A stretch of DNA of 64,000 bases from Archivesica marissinica (lineage: Eukaryota; Mollusca; Bivalvia; Venerida; Vesicomyidae): NCBI GenBank assembly GCA_014843695.1, contig CM026404.1:80546847-80610846 (forward strand). The letters are read 5' to 3'. Below the pieces are notes generated by a model. That model searched no databases, was not told the DNA's origin, and saw nothing but the letters and a program-made list of their open reading frames with translations. Each line of letters opens with the position of its first letter. The first letter of the stretch is position 1. The translations under genes were made by a program, and so were the position numbers. Below are positions 1 through 11,165 of this stretch, piece after piece.

Positions 1-351
1 GCAAACTGACAAGTAAATGTGGATCAATCAATCTGTAGAATATTCCTGATACTGTCCAAAGCTTCCCATGTCGCAGAAAGATGGAGATGCCATTGGTGAA
101 TTTGAATGATTATACGGTAGCTGTAACTGAATTTAGAATTTGAGGGACAGTTTATGCAAAATCAACAACACCTTTAACATACCCGATAGATGAAAACTTT
201 CGCAAAAACAAATGGAAGAATCAAATAGAAGAGTATTTGTAGCAAAGCCAATCATTGTGGCGTAATTATAAAGTTGTTAGCGGATAAATGATCAGAGTAA
301 TTGGAGTGCTGGGAGGATGTAGTTGAAGTAGACTTCACAAAGATACATAGT
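1..351. other. Unique sequence, nothing recognised
   Basis: AT-rich single-copy-looking sequence before the first tandem array. I see no ORF of note, no SINE head and no terminal inverted repeats. Confidence 0.5.
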
Positions 352-1258
352 GATCCAGATACGGATCTCGGACCTAGATACGGATCTCGGACCTAGCTAC
401 GGATCTCGGACCTAGATACGGATCTCGGACCTAGATACGGATCTCGGACCTAGATACGGATCTCGGACCTAGATACGGATCTCGGACCTAGATACGGATC
501 TCGGACCTAGCTACGGATCTCGGACCTAGATACGGATCTCGGACCTAGCTACGGATCTCGGACCTAGATACGGGTCTCGGACCTAGATACGGGTCTCGGA
601 CCTAGATACGGATCTTGGACCTATATATGGATCTCAGACCTATATACGGATCTCAGACCTATATACGGATCTCAGACCTATATACGGGTCTCGGACCTAG
701 ATACGAATCTCGGATCTAGATACGGATCTCGGACCTAGCTACGGATCTCGGACCTAGCTACGGATCTTGGACCTATATACGGATCTCAGACCTATATACG
801 GGTCTCGGACCTAGATATGGATCTAGATATGGATCTCGGACCTAGATACGGATCTCGGACCTAGATACGGATCTTGGACCTAGATACGGATCTTGGATCT
901 AAATACAGATCTTGGACTTAAATACAGATCTCAGACCTAGATACGGGTCTCGGACCTAGATACAGATCTCGGACCTAGATACGGATCTCAGACATAGATA
1001 CAGATCTCGGACCTAGATACGGATCTTGGACCTAGATACAGATCTCAGACCTAGATACAGATCTCGGACCTAGATACAGATCTCGGACCACGATACGGAT
1101 CTCGGACCTAGATACAGATCTCGGACCTAGATACGGATCTCGGACCTAGATACAGATCTCGGACCACGATACGGATCTCGGACCTAGATACAGATCTCGG
1201 ACCTAGATATGGATCTTGGACCTAGATACAGATCTCGGACCTAGATACAGATCTCAGA
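352..1258. repeat. 19-bp minisatellite array
   Basis: About 47 head-to-tail copies of a 19-bp unit, 'gatacggatctcggaccta'. Left copies are nearly identical. From about 600 on they carry recurring variants (gatctt, gatctc, agatacag, ctatata), and a block with 'ccacgatacgg' occurs twice near 1090 and 1165, which suggests duplication of multi-unit blocks. Each unit carries a GATC. No ORF survives, because 19 is not a multiple of 3 and stops recur. Confidence 0.95.
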
Positions 1259-1292
1259 GCAATTATTATCAGTTTCAATAATGCAGCTAGGT

Positions 1293-4200
1293 CAGAAGTG
1301 CCAACAACAATGTAGAACTTAGACTGAAGTGCCAACAGCAATGTAGAACTTAGACTGAAGTGCCAACAGCAATGCAGAACTTAGACTGAAGTGCCAACAA
1401 CAATGTAGAACTTAGACTGAAGTGCCAACAGCAATGTAGAACTTAGACTAAAGTGCCAACAGCAATGTAGAACTTAGACTGAAGTGCCAATAACAATGCA
1501 GAACTTAGACTGAAGTGCCAACAGCAATGCAGAACTTAGACTAAAGTGCCAACAGCAATGTAGAACTTAGACTGAAGTGACAACAGCAATGCAGAACTTA
1601 GACTAAAGTGCCAACAGCAATGTAGAACTTAGACTGAAGTGCCAACAGCAATGTAGAACTTAGACTGAAGTGCCAACAACAATGTAGAACTTAGACTGAA
1701 GTGCCAACAGCAATGTAGAACTTAGACTGAAGTGCCAACAACAATGTAGAACTTAGACTGAAGTGCCAAACAGCAATGTAGAACTTAGACTGAAGTGCCA
1801 ACAACAATGTAGAACTTAGACTGAAGTGCCAACAGCAATGTAGAACTTAGACTGAAGTGCCAACAGCAATGTAGAACTTAGACTGAAGTGCCAACAGCAA
1901 TGTAGAACTTAGACTGAAGTGCCAACAGCAATGTAGAACTTAGACTGAAGTGCCAACAACAATGCAGAACTTAGACTGAAGTGCCAACAGCAATGTAGAA
2001 CTTAGACTGAAGTGCCAAACAGCAATGTAGAACTTAGACTGAAGTGCCAACAACAATGTAGAACTTAGACTGAAGTGCCAACAGCAATGCAGAACTTAGA
2101 CTGAAGTGCCAACAACAATGCAGAACTTAGACTGAAGTGCCAACAACAATGTAGAACTTAGACTGAAGTGCCAACAGCAATGTAGAACTTAGACTAAAGT
2201 GCCAACAGCAATGTAGAACTTAGACTGAAGTGCCAATAACAATGCAGAACTTAGACTGAAGTGCCAACAGCAATGCAGAACTTAGACTAAAGTGCCAACA
2301 GCAATGTAGAACTTAGACTGAAGTGACAACAGCAATGCAGAACTTAGACTAAAGTGCCAACAGCAATGTAGAACTTAGACTGAAGTGCCAACAGCAATGT
2401 AGAACTTAGACTGAAGTGCCAACAACAATGTAGAACTTAGACTGAAGTGCCAACAGCAATGTAGAACTTAGACTGAAGTGCCAACAACAATGTAGAACTT
2501 AGACTGAAGTGCCAAACAGCAATGTAGAACTTAGACTGAAGTGCCAACAACAATGTAGAACTTAGACTGAAGTGCCAACAGCAATGTAGAACTTAGACTG
2601 AAGTGCCAACAGCAATGTAGAACTTAGACTGAAGTGCCAACAGCAATGTAGAACTTAGACTGAAGTGCCAACAGCAATGTAGAACTTAGACTGAAGTGCC
2701 AACAACAATGCAGAACTTAGACTGAAGTGCCAACAGCAATGTAGAACTTAGACTGAAGTGCCAACAACAATGTAGAACTTAGACTGAAGTGCCAAACAGC
2801 AATGTAGAACTTAGACTGAAGTGCCAACAACAATGTAGAACTTAGACTGAAGTGCCAACAGCAATGTAGAACTTAGACTGAAGTGCCAACAGCAATGTAG
2901 AACTTAGACTGAAGTGCCAACAACAATGTAGAACTTAGACTGAAGTGCCAACAGCAATGTAGAACTTAGGCTGAAGTGCCAACAACAATGTAGAACTTAG
3001 ACTGAAGTGCCAACATCAATGTAGAACTTAGACTGAAGTGCCAACAGCAATGCAGAACTTAGACTGAAGTGCCAACAGCAATGTAGAACTTAGACTGAAG
3101 TGCCAACAACAATGTAGACTTAGGCTGAAGTGCCAACAGCAATGTAGAACTTAGGCTGGAGTGCCAACAGCAATGTAGAACTTAGACTGAAGTGCCAACA
3201 GCAATGCAGAACTTAGACTGAAGTGCCAACAACAATGTAGAACTTAGACTGAAGTGCCAATAACAATGCAGAACTTAGACTGAAGTGCCAACAGCAATGC
3301 AGAACTTAGACTAAAGTGCCAACAGCAATGTAGAACTTAGACTGAAGTGACAACAGCAATGCAGAACTTAGACTAAAGTGCCAACAGCAATGTAGAACTT
3401 AGACTGAAGTGCCAACAGCAATGTAGAACTTAGACTGAAGTGCCAACAACAATGTAGAACTTAGACTGAAGTGCCAACAGCAATGTAGAACTTAGACTGA
3501 AGTGCCAACAACAATGTAGAACTTAGACTGAAGTGCCAAACAGCAATGTAGAACTTAGACTGAAGTGCCAACAACAATGTAGAACTTAGACTGAAGTGCC
3601 AACAGCAATGTAGAACTTAGACTGAAGTGCCAACAGCAATGTAGAACTTAGACTGAAGTGCCAACAGCAATGTAGAACTTAGACTGAAGTGCCAACAGCA
3701 ATGTAGAACTTAGACTGAAGTGCCAACAACAATGCAGAACTTAGACTGAAGTGCCAACAGCAATGTAGAACTTAGACTGAAGTGCCAACAACAATGTAGA
3801 ACTTAGACTGAAGTGCCAAACAGCAATGTAGAACTTAGACTGAAGTGCCAACAACAATGTAGAACTTAGACTGAAGTGCCAACAGCAATGTAGAACTTAG
3901 ACTGAAGTGCCAACAGCAATGTAGAACTTAGACTGAAGTGCCAACAGCAATGTAGAACTTAGGCTGAAGTGCCAACAACAATGTAGAACTTAGACTGAAG
4001 TGCCAACATCAATGTAGAACTTAGACTGAAGTGCCAACAGCAATGCAGAACTTAGACTGAAGTGCCAACAGCAATGTAGAACTTAGACTGAAGTGCCAAC
4101 AACAATGTAGACTTAGGCTGAAGTGCCAACAGCAATGTAGAACTTAGGCTGGAGTGCCAACAGCAATGTAGAACTTAGACTGAAGTGCCAACAGCAATGC

Positions 4201-5008
4201 AGAACTTAGACTGAAGTGCCAACAACAATGTAGAACTTAGACTGAAGTGCCAACAGCAATGTAGAACTTAGACTGAAGTGCCAACAGCAATGTAGAACTT
4301 AGGCTGAAGTGCCAACAACAATGTAGAACTTAGACTGAAGTGCCAACAGCAATGTAGAACTTAGGCTGAAGTGCCAACAGCAATGTAGAACTTAGGCTGG
4401 AGTGCCAACAGCAATGCAGAACTTAGACTGAAGTGCCAACAGCAATGTAGAACTTAGACTGAAGTGCCAACAACAATGTAGACTTAGGCTGAAGTGCCAA
4501 CAGCAATGTAGAACTTAGGCTGGAGTGCCAACAGCAATGTAGAACTTAGACTGAAGTGCCAACAACAATGTAGAACTTAGACTGAAGTGCCAACAGCAAT
4601 GTAGAACTTAGACTGAAGTGCCAACAACAATGTAGAACTTAGACTGGAGTGCCAACAACAATGTAGACTTAGGCTGAAGTGCCAACAGCAATGTAGAACT
4701 TAGGCTGAAGTGCCAACAACAATGTAGAACTTAGACTGGAGTGCCAACAACAATGTAGACTTAGGCTGAAGTGCCAACAGCAATAGGCTGAAGTGCCAAC
4801 AGCAATGTAGAACTTAGGCTGGAGTGCCAACAGCAATGTAGAACTTAGGCTGGAGTGCCAACAACAATGTAGAACTTAGGCTGGAGTGCCAACAACAATG
4901 TAGAACTTAGGCTGAAGTGCCAACAACAATGCAGAATTTAGGCTGGAGTGCCAACAGCAATGGAGAACTTAGACTGGAGTGCCAACAACAATGTAGAACT
5001 TCGACTGA
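1293..5008. repeat. 31-bp satellite-like array with higher-order structure
   Basis: About 120 copies of a 31-bp unit containing 'gtgccaacagcaatg' and 'tagaacttagactg'. Rare variants act as barcodes. 'ccaataac' occurs at 1487, 2233 and 3257. The one-base-longer 'ccaaac' form occurs at 1766, 2512 and 3536. The spacings (746 and 1024 bp) are the same for both markers, so whole blocks of 24 and about 33 units were duplicated. From about 4100 rightward the units become mixed (ggctggag, deleted 'aac'). Confidence 0.95.
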
Positions 5009-5235
5009 ATGGGGCGGAGTGTCAATGGGGGGTGTTACTAAGAACCAATGGTGAATGAAGTGCAGTGCCAACGACGGAGTAGAATAAAGATTGATTGGGG
5101 TGGAGTGCTATAATGGACGGTGAGTGTAGTTAGTATTAATAATGTCATGGACAGTGTAGACTCCAGACCGAATGAGGAAATGTAGTCATTGATAAACATA
5201 GACTGAATGGGGTGGAGTGGTGAACCAAACATGAG
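5009..5235. repeat. Decayed margin of the 31-bp array
   Basis: Sequence after the last clean unit still shows eroded pieces such as 'agtgccaacgacggagtag', 'gactgaatggggcggagtg' (5002) and 'gactgaatggggtggagtgg' (5200). This is an edge-decay pattern: central units are homogenised and edge units diverge. Confidence 0.7.
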
Positions 5236-5530
5236 ATTATTTAGTTTAATCATATTGTATTTGCTATTTGACATTTACATTACATACATAATCATGACAC
5301 AGTAAAGAAAAAGCAAAAATGGGTTGGGCAACAAGTTCTAACAACATTAGTAAACTGCCCTCCCCAAATATGAGATTGATAGTTAGATGACATTATAAAA
5401 GATGTTATGCATGCTCTAGAACCAACGACAGACTATTTATTAATTAAGGTCTATATGGAATGTCACAATTCACCCAACACCTGTGAAAACTAATTAAGGT
5501 CATGCATAAGGGACACACATTACTGCAAAA
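5236..5530. repeat. Copy of a dispersed repeat (also at 43433-43575)
   Basis: The stretch from about 5240 to 5360, with 'ttgggcaacaagttctaac' and 'aacattagtaaactgccc', matches 43433-43575 ('ttgggccacaagatttaac', 'aacattagacaacggccc') with shared flanking 'catacataat'-type sequence. Class is unknown. The remainder to 5530 shows nothing recognisable. Confidence 0.5.
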
Positions 5531-5531
5531 A

Positions 5532-5790
5532 GATGGATCTGTTGTCCAGTGGTTAACATGCTGGACTGGTAATCCAGGTATCACAGGTTCGATCCCATGT
5601 TTGACCTTATTAAAATTAACGTGTCGGTGCTTTGCACTGTACATGTAAAAGAACCAGAGAAGACTCTGGAATGGGTCTCTGTCTGTATCATTGCACTATC
5701 CTCCAAAAATCTAAAATGACTAATCTCTTCAGGAGGAGTCGCTCATATGGGCAACCGCTAGTGACGATAAATAAACGTAAAACAAACAAA
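5532..5790 (+). mobile_element. SINE family 1 (tRNA-Thr-like head), copy a
   Basis: The tRNA-like head starts near 'gatggatctg', with an A-box-like 'tgtccagtgg' and a B box 'ggttcgatccc'. A 5-bp anticodon stem around a CTGGTAA loop gives an apparent GGT (Thr) anticodon. The body contains 'agaaccagag' and 'gtctgtatcattgcac', and the tail ends 'gataaataaacgtaaaac'. It lacks about 25 bp between head and body compared with other copies. It is a SINE, not a working tRNA gene. Confidence 0.85.
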
Positions 5791-5795
5791 ACAAA

Positions 5796-6265
5796 GCAAA
5801 ATTGCTATCATAGAATAATAAGGGCAGGTTCCACAAAGGTAGAGATTTCTACACCAATTAATTTACAACAATGAAGGAAGTTCATGACAGAATAAGTCTA
5901 CCTTGCATATTAATGGTCACCTTTGTACGCCAGTCACCATATCATAATGGCAATCAGATTTTCCTCCCAAGAGATTGTACTGTAAAATGCACTTCTTTAT
6001 AATGGCTAGCTCTTGAATGAGGCCAATGCCCACATCTCAAATGAGAGCAGTCACACATTGTGCCACTAAGAATGACAATTCTTGCCGCAATTAATTGTAT
6101 GTCAATTATGGTGGAGAGATGTGATAATTGACACAATTTATTCAATTATCGCCAGTAATCAGTCGGGAATTTCAAGTATGTTCACAGTTAGGTTCATAAA
6201 TAACTGCTTCATTGTTAATAATTTTATGAAATCATTAAAGTTTAAATCGAAATTTTAAGCATTTG
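5796..6265. other. Intergenic, nothing recognised
   Basis: AT-rich sequence between two same-strand SINE copies. Short ORFs here have no recognisable motif. Confidence 0.4.
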
Positions 6266-6555
6266 GACAGATCTGTAGTCCAGTGGTAAACACGTTGGAC
6301 TGGTAATCCAGGGATCGCAGGTTCGATCCCCCGTCTGATCCTAATAAAATTAACAGTCTGAGTTTCAGATGGGACATTAAACCAATGTCTTGTGTCGGTG
6401 CTTTACATCGTTCACGTAAACGAACCAGAGGAGACTCTGAAATGGGTCTCTGTCTGTATCATTGCACTATTCTCTATGAAATGACTAATCTCTTCAGGAG
6501 GCGGCGCTCATATGGGCAACCGGTAGCAATGATAAATAAACGTAAAACACACAGA
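6266..6555 (+). mobile_element. SINE family 1, copy b (full length)
   Basis: The head reads 'gacagatctgtagtccagtg', with B box 'ggttcgatccc' followed by 'cgtctgatcc'. The body includes 'cagatgggacattaaacc' (the TTAA that is a MITE target in copy g), 'tgtgtcggtgctttac' and 'gtctgtatcattgcac'. The tail is 'catatgggcaaccggtagc' plus 'ataaataaacgtaaaacac'. It serves as a near-complete reference copy. Confidence 0.88.
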
Positions 6556-6734
6556 AGCATTTGGATTGATTTGTGGAAACGGTCATCATCTGAACTAACA
6601 GAATTGAATATAGGCTACACAGGAATTAAAATCTAGCTAAGACAATGAAGCGCTCGCTTAATTAATAGCAAAATTTTAAAAAATGTTTAATAAAAAATGT
6701 GGTATGAAATCACCACTCGTTTAAGTTCATATAA

Positions 6735-6850
6735 ATATCATAACCACTCTCGTTGGCGAGGATGAAAGCGTATATGTGGTCATTCGTGTGGGAGGAAACC
6801 GGAGTCCCCGAAGATACTCCAACTACAAGCACAGGGAAACATTTTACACA
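6735..6850 (-). mobile_element. Fragment of SINE family 5 (middle module)
   Basis: 'tggtcattcgtgtgggagg' and 'aaaccggagtccccgaag' match the middle module of the copies at 44688-44962 and 52605-52838, preceded by 'cactctcgttggcgagg'. The tRNA head is not recognisable in the expected position. Sequence from 6851 to 7160 shows nothing else I can name. Confidence 0.6.
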
Positions 6851-7164
6851 GCTCAAATAACGCCGTTCTAAATTAGAGTTATATAGACATAAGTCAGGTT
6901 TCGCACCTGCACAGCTACATTGATGTCAGCAATAACAAATCTGACCACTACAACTCTTTGACACTCTAAAACATGCGTTTCCTCTGAACCTCTGTTTGGG
7001 CATCAACATGACATAGTTGTACCTGTCACCGACAGTAATTCAACTGTAAACTGCACACTTACCATGCTCCATTAAGTTACATAACAGTATTACAAAAGTA
7101 GGTCATAATTATGAGGTCTTTCATATCTAAGCTACCCAGCTCCAAGGAAGGGTTTGAACCTTTT

Positions 7165-7581
7165 GCCTCTTTGCATGCTGGGTAAAATAAAGGCAATAAA
7201 TAGTTCAAATAATTGTAGCAGATGACATTTCATAAATAAAAAAAATAGAGAATGTTTGCTGAATATTGCTGATTTGTGAAAGAAGCGCTATGCCTACGTA
7301 AAAATACTCTTGGAAATTAAATTAGATTTGTCTACTGATCGTTTACTGTACTGATGTGTTTGTGTGTTTTGTTATTTGTATAAATTATATATTTATTGCC
7401 ATGTATATATATTTATTGTCTTTGCCATAAGTTAGTGAAATTGTAAATGGCCAAAGGCAAATGTTTTGCCGATTTGCTAATAAACTTGAAACTTTAATTA
7501 ATATATTTCTCTTATTTATAACTGAAAATTCTGGAAATATTCGATTCAACTTATTTTCACCGTTAGCATGCAAAGAGTTAA
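7165..7581. mobile_element. Foldback element family H, copy 1
   Basis: The left end is 'ctctttgcatgctgggtaaa' and the right end is 'agcatgcaaagagttaa', which are inverted relative to each other. TTAA lies at the right edge. The inner motif 'aataaatagttcaaataat' is shared with copies at 36571 and 44386. Nothing encodes a transposase; the ORFs at 7385-7811 run across its edge. Likely a non-autonomous DNA element. Confidence 0.55.
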
Positions 7582-7616
7582 TACATCTATTCAGACAGGC
7601 TTTTACACGTTTTCTT

Positions 7617-7848
7617 ATACAAATTTATTTTAGCTCAATTGCGAAACAAGTTATTTCAACTTATATAAATCACTCTCGAGACCTCATTCCTGATAGAATC
7701 CATCGCCACGAGGCAGAGAGAGAAGAGGCAATGTGGAATTTAAATGCCTTGCCTAAGGGCATAATCATAACGGCTCAAGTGGGGCTCAAACTCCGGACCT
7801 TTCACACCTGAAGCGAACGCGCATCCACTGCGCTATCACGACTTCCAC
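7617..7848 (-). mobile_element. SINE family 2 (tRNA-Leu-like head), copy a
   Basis: On the minus strand the head reads 'gtgatagcgcagtggatgcg', then a TTCGC/GCGAA stem around a TTCAGGT loop (apparent CAG, Leu), a decayed B box, a core 'gcccttaggcaaggca', the body 'gaatgaggtctcgagag', and a tail 'gctaaaataaatttgtat'. Essentially full length. Confidence 0.85.
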
Positions 7849-7926
7849 ATAAATGTTTTCTTAACAAAATACATCTTCTATTAGACTTCCTGCACTAAGG
7901 CACAGTGATATTTCCTGGACTTCAAA

Positions 7927-8041
7927 CTGAAGAGCCAAGAAAGCAGATACGTCTGTCCGAGTTTGAGGGAATCATAGCAATTAGTTGCTAATTGTCATGA
8001 TTCCCTCAAACTCAAGCTGAGCTTTCACGACTTTCTTCAGG
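7927..8041. other. Long hairpin (inverted repeat)
   Basis: The inner arms 'gagtttgagggaatcat' (7959-7975) and 'atgattccctcaaactc' (7997-8013) are perfectly complementary. Inside them CAATTAG pairs with CTAATTG around a tiny loop. Outer AAGAAAG/CTTTCTT segments extend the foldback. It could be a microRNA-like precursor or a relic of a palindromic MITE; nothing shows transcription. Confidence 0.6.
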
Positions 8042-8575
8042 AAGTACTGTTTAAGCTGAGATAAATCCCATTAGGAAAATAGCAGCAATTAATCAAGTAG
8101 AGTATTCCTGGCTCAGTGGCGATGAAAATTTCCCAATCAACCCCGATAGCGGGATCGAGAACTTTCTGACCCAGAGTGGTGATGGGGAGTGCTGTGAGAA
8201 TACCAATGAAATATCGGTCATTTCCGACTGTCCGCTACTTTAATGATCGGTGTGGCCATATTCAGATGGTTTCTCCGATTCCGTTAATTACAGATATATC
8301 ATTAGGTACAGCCATTTACATGGGAAAATAATAATGGGCACCTGAGATATGTCATGTGGCTAATGGCTAATGGATCCCAACGGTTTCTAAGAAACCCCAA
8401 GTGGAAGAACTTCACATTAATTGCCCTCTTATTAACAAACTTAATTAGAATAAAATTTCCAAGAAAAGGCTTGATGATACACTGCTGTAAAAGTAGCTTT
8501 TAAAGGAAATATACTAATAATAGGGCTCTATATAGTGATATGGGGACAGGATACAGATGTTGTTATAGGACTTTG
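8042..8575. other. Intergenic, nothing recognised
   Basis: No ORF, repeat family or tRNA-like head is recognised. Confidence 0.4.
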
Positions 8576-8819
8576 TTAACCAATTTGATTCTGGATACTG
8601 TTCAAACAGTAGTTGCAAAGAACATAGAGCCAGATCAGCTGCCACGGAATGTGCCATCTAATCAGGCTCTATGCTGTTTGCTATTCAGATGACCATGCTA
8701 AGACACTTGGCTATGTAGCAAACAACATGGATCCTGATCAGCACGCGTCACGCTGCTGCTGATCTGGATCTATGTTGTTTGAAAAAGCCTTTAAATGTAT
8801 CCAGAATGAAATGGGTTAA
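8576..8819. mobile_element. TTAA foldback MITE family A, copy 1
   Basis: TTAA lies at both edges (8576-8579 and 8816-8819). The right terminus 'gtatccagaatgaaatggg' is the inverse of a diverged left terminus. The interior holds two imperfect hairpins: one built on 'catagagccagatcagc' and 'aatcaggctctatg', the other on 'catggatcctgatcagc' and 'gctgatctggatctatg'. TTAA target duplication and CCC/GGG ends fit piggyBac-type non-autonomous elements. No coding capacity. Confidence 0.8.
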
Positions 8820-8841
8820 GGGATATGGGAACAGGATAACG

Positions 8842-8899
8842 ATTTAACTTATTATGGAGATATGATGCAGATTTAACTTATTATGGAGATATGATGCAG
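8842..8899. repeat. 29-bp direct duplication
   Basis: 'gatttaacttattatggaga' with the following 'tatgatgca' occurs twice in direct succession just before the tail of a SINE on the minus strand. Confidence 0.7.
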
Positions 8900-9161
8900 A
8901 TTTATCGTTGCTACCGGTTGCCCATATGAGCGACGCCTCCTGAAGAGATTAGTCAGTTTAGATTTTTGGAGAATAGTGCAATGATACAGACAGAGACCCA
9001 TTCCAGAGTCTCCTCTGGTTCTTTTACATGCACTGTGTACAGCACCGACACAAGACCTCAGTTTAACGTCCCATCTGAAAGAATGTTAATTAACGGGGGA
9101 TCGAACCTGCGATCCCTGGATTACCAGTCCAGCGTGTTACCACTGGACTACAGATCCGTCT
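8900..9161 (-). mobile_element. SINE family 1, copy c
   Basis: Minus-strand copy with the tail 'tttatcgttgctaccggttg' at the left and the head ending 'ctacagatccgtctg' at the right. The B box (read on +) is 'gggggatcgaacc'. It lacks the 'ctaataaaat' junction seen in copy b. Confidence 0.85.
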
Positions 9162-9440
9162 GATATATACAAATAAATGCAAATATGCTTGGTATATCAA
9201 AGGCTCGGGTCACTCGATGGTTCAAGTGGTATCTTGGTATGCATACAGAAACAGTCTTGCTGATATCAATGTTGTATGTGAATATAATCACAAGGCCACC
9301 ATGCCACAAGGGTGTCTCGCCATGCGTGACTGACTGTACAAGTACTTGCTCACGGAAATAAAAAAAATGCCTTTTATGCTTTCCAGTGAATTGCAAAATT
9401 TCAAGTGGTATGGTGGAGACTTAGTGTTCGTGTTGAGAAT
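9162..9440. other. Intergenic, nothing recognised
   Basis: No supported feature between the SINE and the diverged trimer described next. Confidence 0.4.
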
Positions 9441-9548
9441 TAGTACTCAAATGAGAAATAATAATGTTCGAGAATATTTTACTATTTTTGGCCAATTGTC
9501 AATTTCAAGTCACTGGTAGGGTCGGTCGGGACCTACTGTGGGTGTAGA

Positions 9549-10131
9549 GAATGAGACACATTACTGGTTTTTCTATTACCTCCCTTGGTGGATAAAGTCA
9601 GATTTATCCCTAAATGTATATTGGTCCTTTTCGCTGGAATCCTTTGTTGTTATTGTTGTCGTCTAAACAGATGTTGCGTTAGGATAAATGTAATTTTATC
9701 AAAATTGTGTTAATTAATTGAACCAATTTTTGCAGTAAGGTATCCATTGGACATGCTAAAGGATATCTGTCAAGATTTAATAATTTCATAATTATAAGAC
9801 GAGAATACGGATAAGAATGGAAAACATGTGATGCAAAGGGAACAGCAATAAAAACAGAGGAATCCAATTAACCCATTTCATTCTCAATACCGTTCAAACA
9901 GTATTTGCAAAGAACATAGAGCCAGATCAGCTACCACGGAACTTGCCGTCTGATCAGGCTCTATGCTGTTTGCTATTCAGATGATCTTGCTAAGACACTT
10001 GGCTATGTAGCAAACAACATAGATCCTGATCAGCATGCAGCGTTAAAGGTATCCAGAATGAAATGGGTTAAGAGGACCAATATACTATTAGGAGTATTCA
10101 GGGGCAGTAACTGACTAATTCTTCTCATTAG
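9549..10131 (-). mobile_element. Foldback element family D, copy 1, with family A nested
   Basis: The left end 'aatgagacacattactgg' and right end 'cagtaactgactaattc' followed by 'ttctcatt' match the two ends of the uninterrupted copy at 27459-27830 in inverse order. The interior has 'attacctcccttgg' and 'gtaattttatcaaaattgtg'. A family A MITE splits it at 9868-10071. No coding potential; probably a MITE of unknown superfamily. Confidence 0.65.
9868..10071. mobile_element. TTAA foldback MITE family A, copy 2 (nested in D)
   Basis: TTAA lies at both edges, and the termini are 'cccatttcattctcaatac' and 'gtatccagaatgaaatggg'. The right-hand hairpin is deleted (the sequence runs from 'cagcatgcagcg' straight to 'ttaaaggtatcc'). 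It sits at the TTAA that is intact in D copy 3 near 27746 ('caattaaatggaccaat'). Confidence 0.82.
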
Positions 10132-10571
10132 TCCTAAGATGTGTATGCGAAGTTTAAAAGCAATAATTTGGAAGTTTCTTTAAATCAAATAATTGTAGGG
10201 AATTTTCTTTACGCATAAAATTAATAATTTCTGAAATCAGGCTATTTTTGGCCAAAGTTCCAAATTCAATGTCACTCTTAGGGGGAACTTACTGTGGGCG
10301 TAGATAATTTGTCATTGGATGTGCATACACAGTTTCAAAGCACTACCGTTGATGCATTTCGAGAAATGATGTTTGAGTCGTTTTTCCGCATAATTAATTT
10401 CTGAATTCCGACGGTTTTTGGTCAATATTAACGTTCAATGTCACTCTTGTGGTGGGACTCGTTAGGGTGGCAGGGAACAATCCCTAGGAACAGAATGCAA
10501 GCTATCAAAGCGTTGTATTTGACGGTTCTTTAGTTATATGCAAATATGTAATTGTTAACTGTGCCGTTGCA

Positions 10572-10645
10572 ATACATGTCACACTCAACGCCCCAGGACA
10601 ATACATGTCACACTCGACGCCCCAGGACAATACATGTCACACCCC
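10572..10645. repeat. About 29-bp repeat, 2.5 copies
   Basis: 'caatacatgtcacactc' followed by 'gacgccccagga' occurs two and a half times. Confidence 0.75.
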
Positions 10646-11160
10646 AGGAAAGTAAAGGAGACAGCGTAGTCTCGTTTTCCACTAATGTGGGCGAGACAAA
10701 AATCAGAGAAAGGATGAACAAATTATGAATGGCTATTAATTTCAACGCTAAATCTAAACAAGTTCCAGCATTTTGTAGACTTTGCGCTATATATTTAGTA
10801 AACGTGAAACAGCTGATGAAGACAATTATTTAAATTTTGCTCTTAAAGCTATCATGCGAGTTGTCTTAATAAACAATTTTTTTGACAAATTGCAAAAATG
10901 TAGCGAGTCCGCTCATTACATCAGAACCCCTGCAAATCGCAAATCGCAAATCCCTCCAAACTGGCCGATGTTCAGTGTCATGATATTTTTCCATTCTTTG
11001 TTTTATTGTAAAAAAACAGCTGCAGTAAACTGAAACCACTCTTATCCGAACACTGGATAACTTTTCAGGAAACACTGAACATTTCTCGGAATGGCCAGTG
11101 GCGGTGGACAAAATGTTGCAATATTAGTTAAAATTTGTTTCGTCACCTTTCTGTCTGTAT
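10646..11160. other. Intergenic, nothing recognised
   Basis: Overlapping short ORFs on both strands at 10782-11111 have no recognisable motif and overlap each other, so I do not call a gene. Confidence 0.4.
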
Positions 11161-11165
11161 CTATC

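Larger units (their letters stand above)
9440..10560. repeat. Diverged tandem trimer, interrupted by element D
   Basis: Three related monomers of roughly 180 bp are recognisable by 'tttttggccaa', then 'tcaagtcact' or 'tcaatgtcactctt', then 'ctactgtgggtgtaga' or 'ttactgtgggcgtaga'. They lie at about 9440-9548, 10140-10340 and 10375-10560. Element D (9549-10131) splits the first from the second. Confidence 0.6.

Noticed and set aside
6266..6340. Functional tRNA-Thr genes at this and similar SINE heads
   Set aside because: Every head is followed by the same non-tRNA body and tail and is repeated many times, so these are SINE promoters rather than tRNA genes.
7461..7811. 116-codon ORF as a protein gene
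   Set aside because: It crosses the boundary of a family H element and a SINE family 2 copy, so it is an accidental reading frame.
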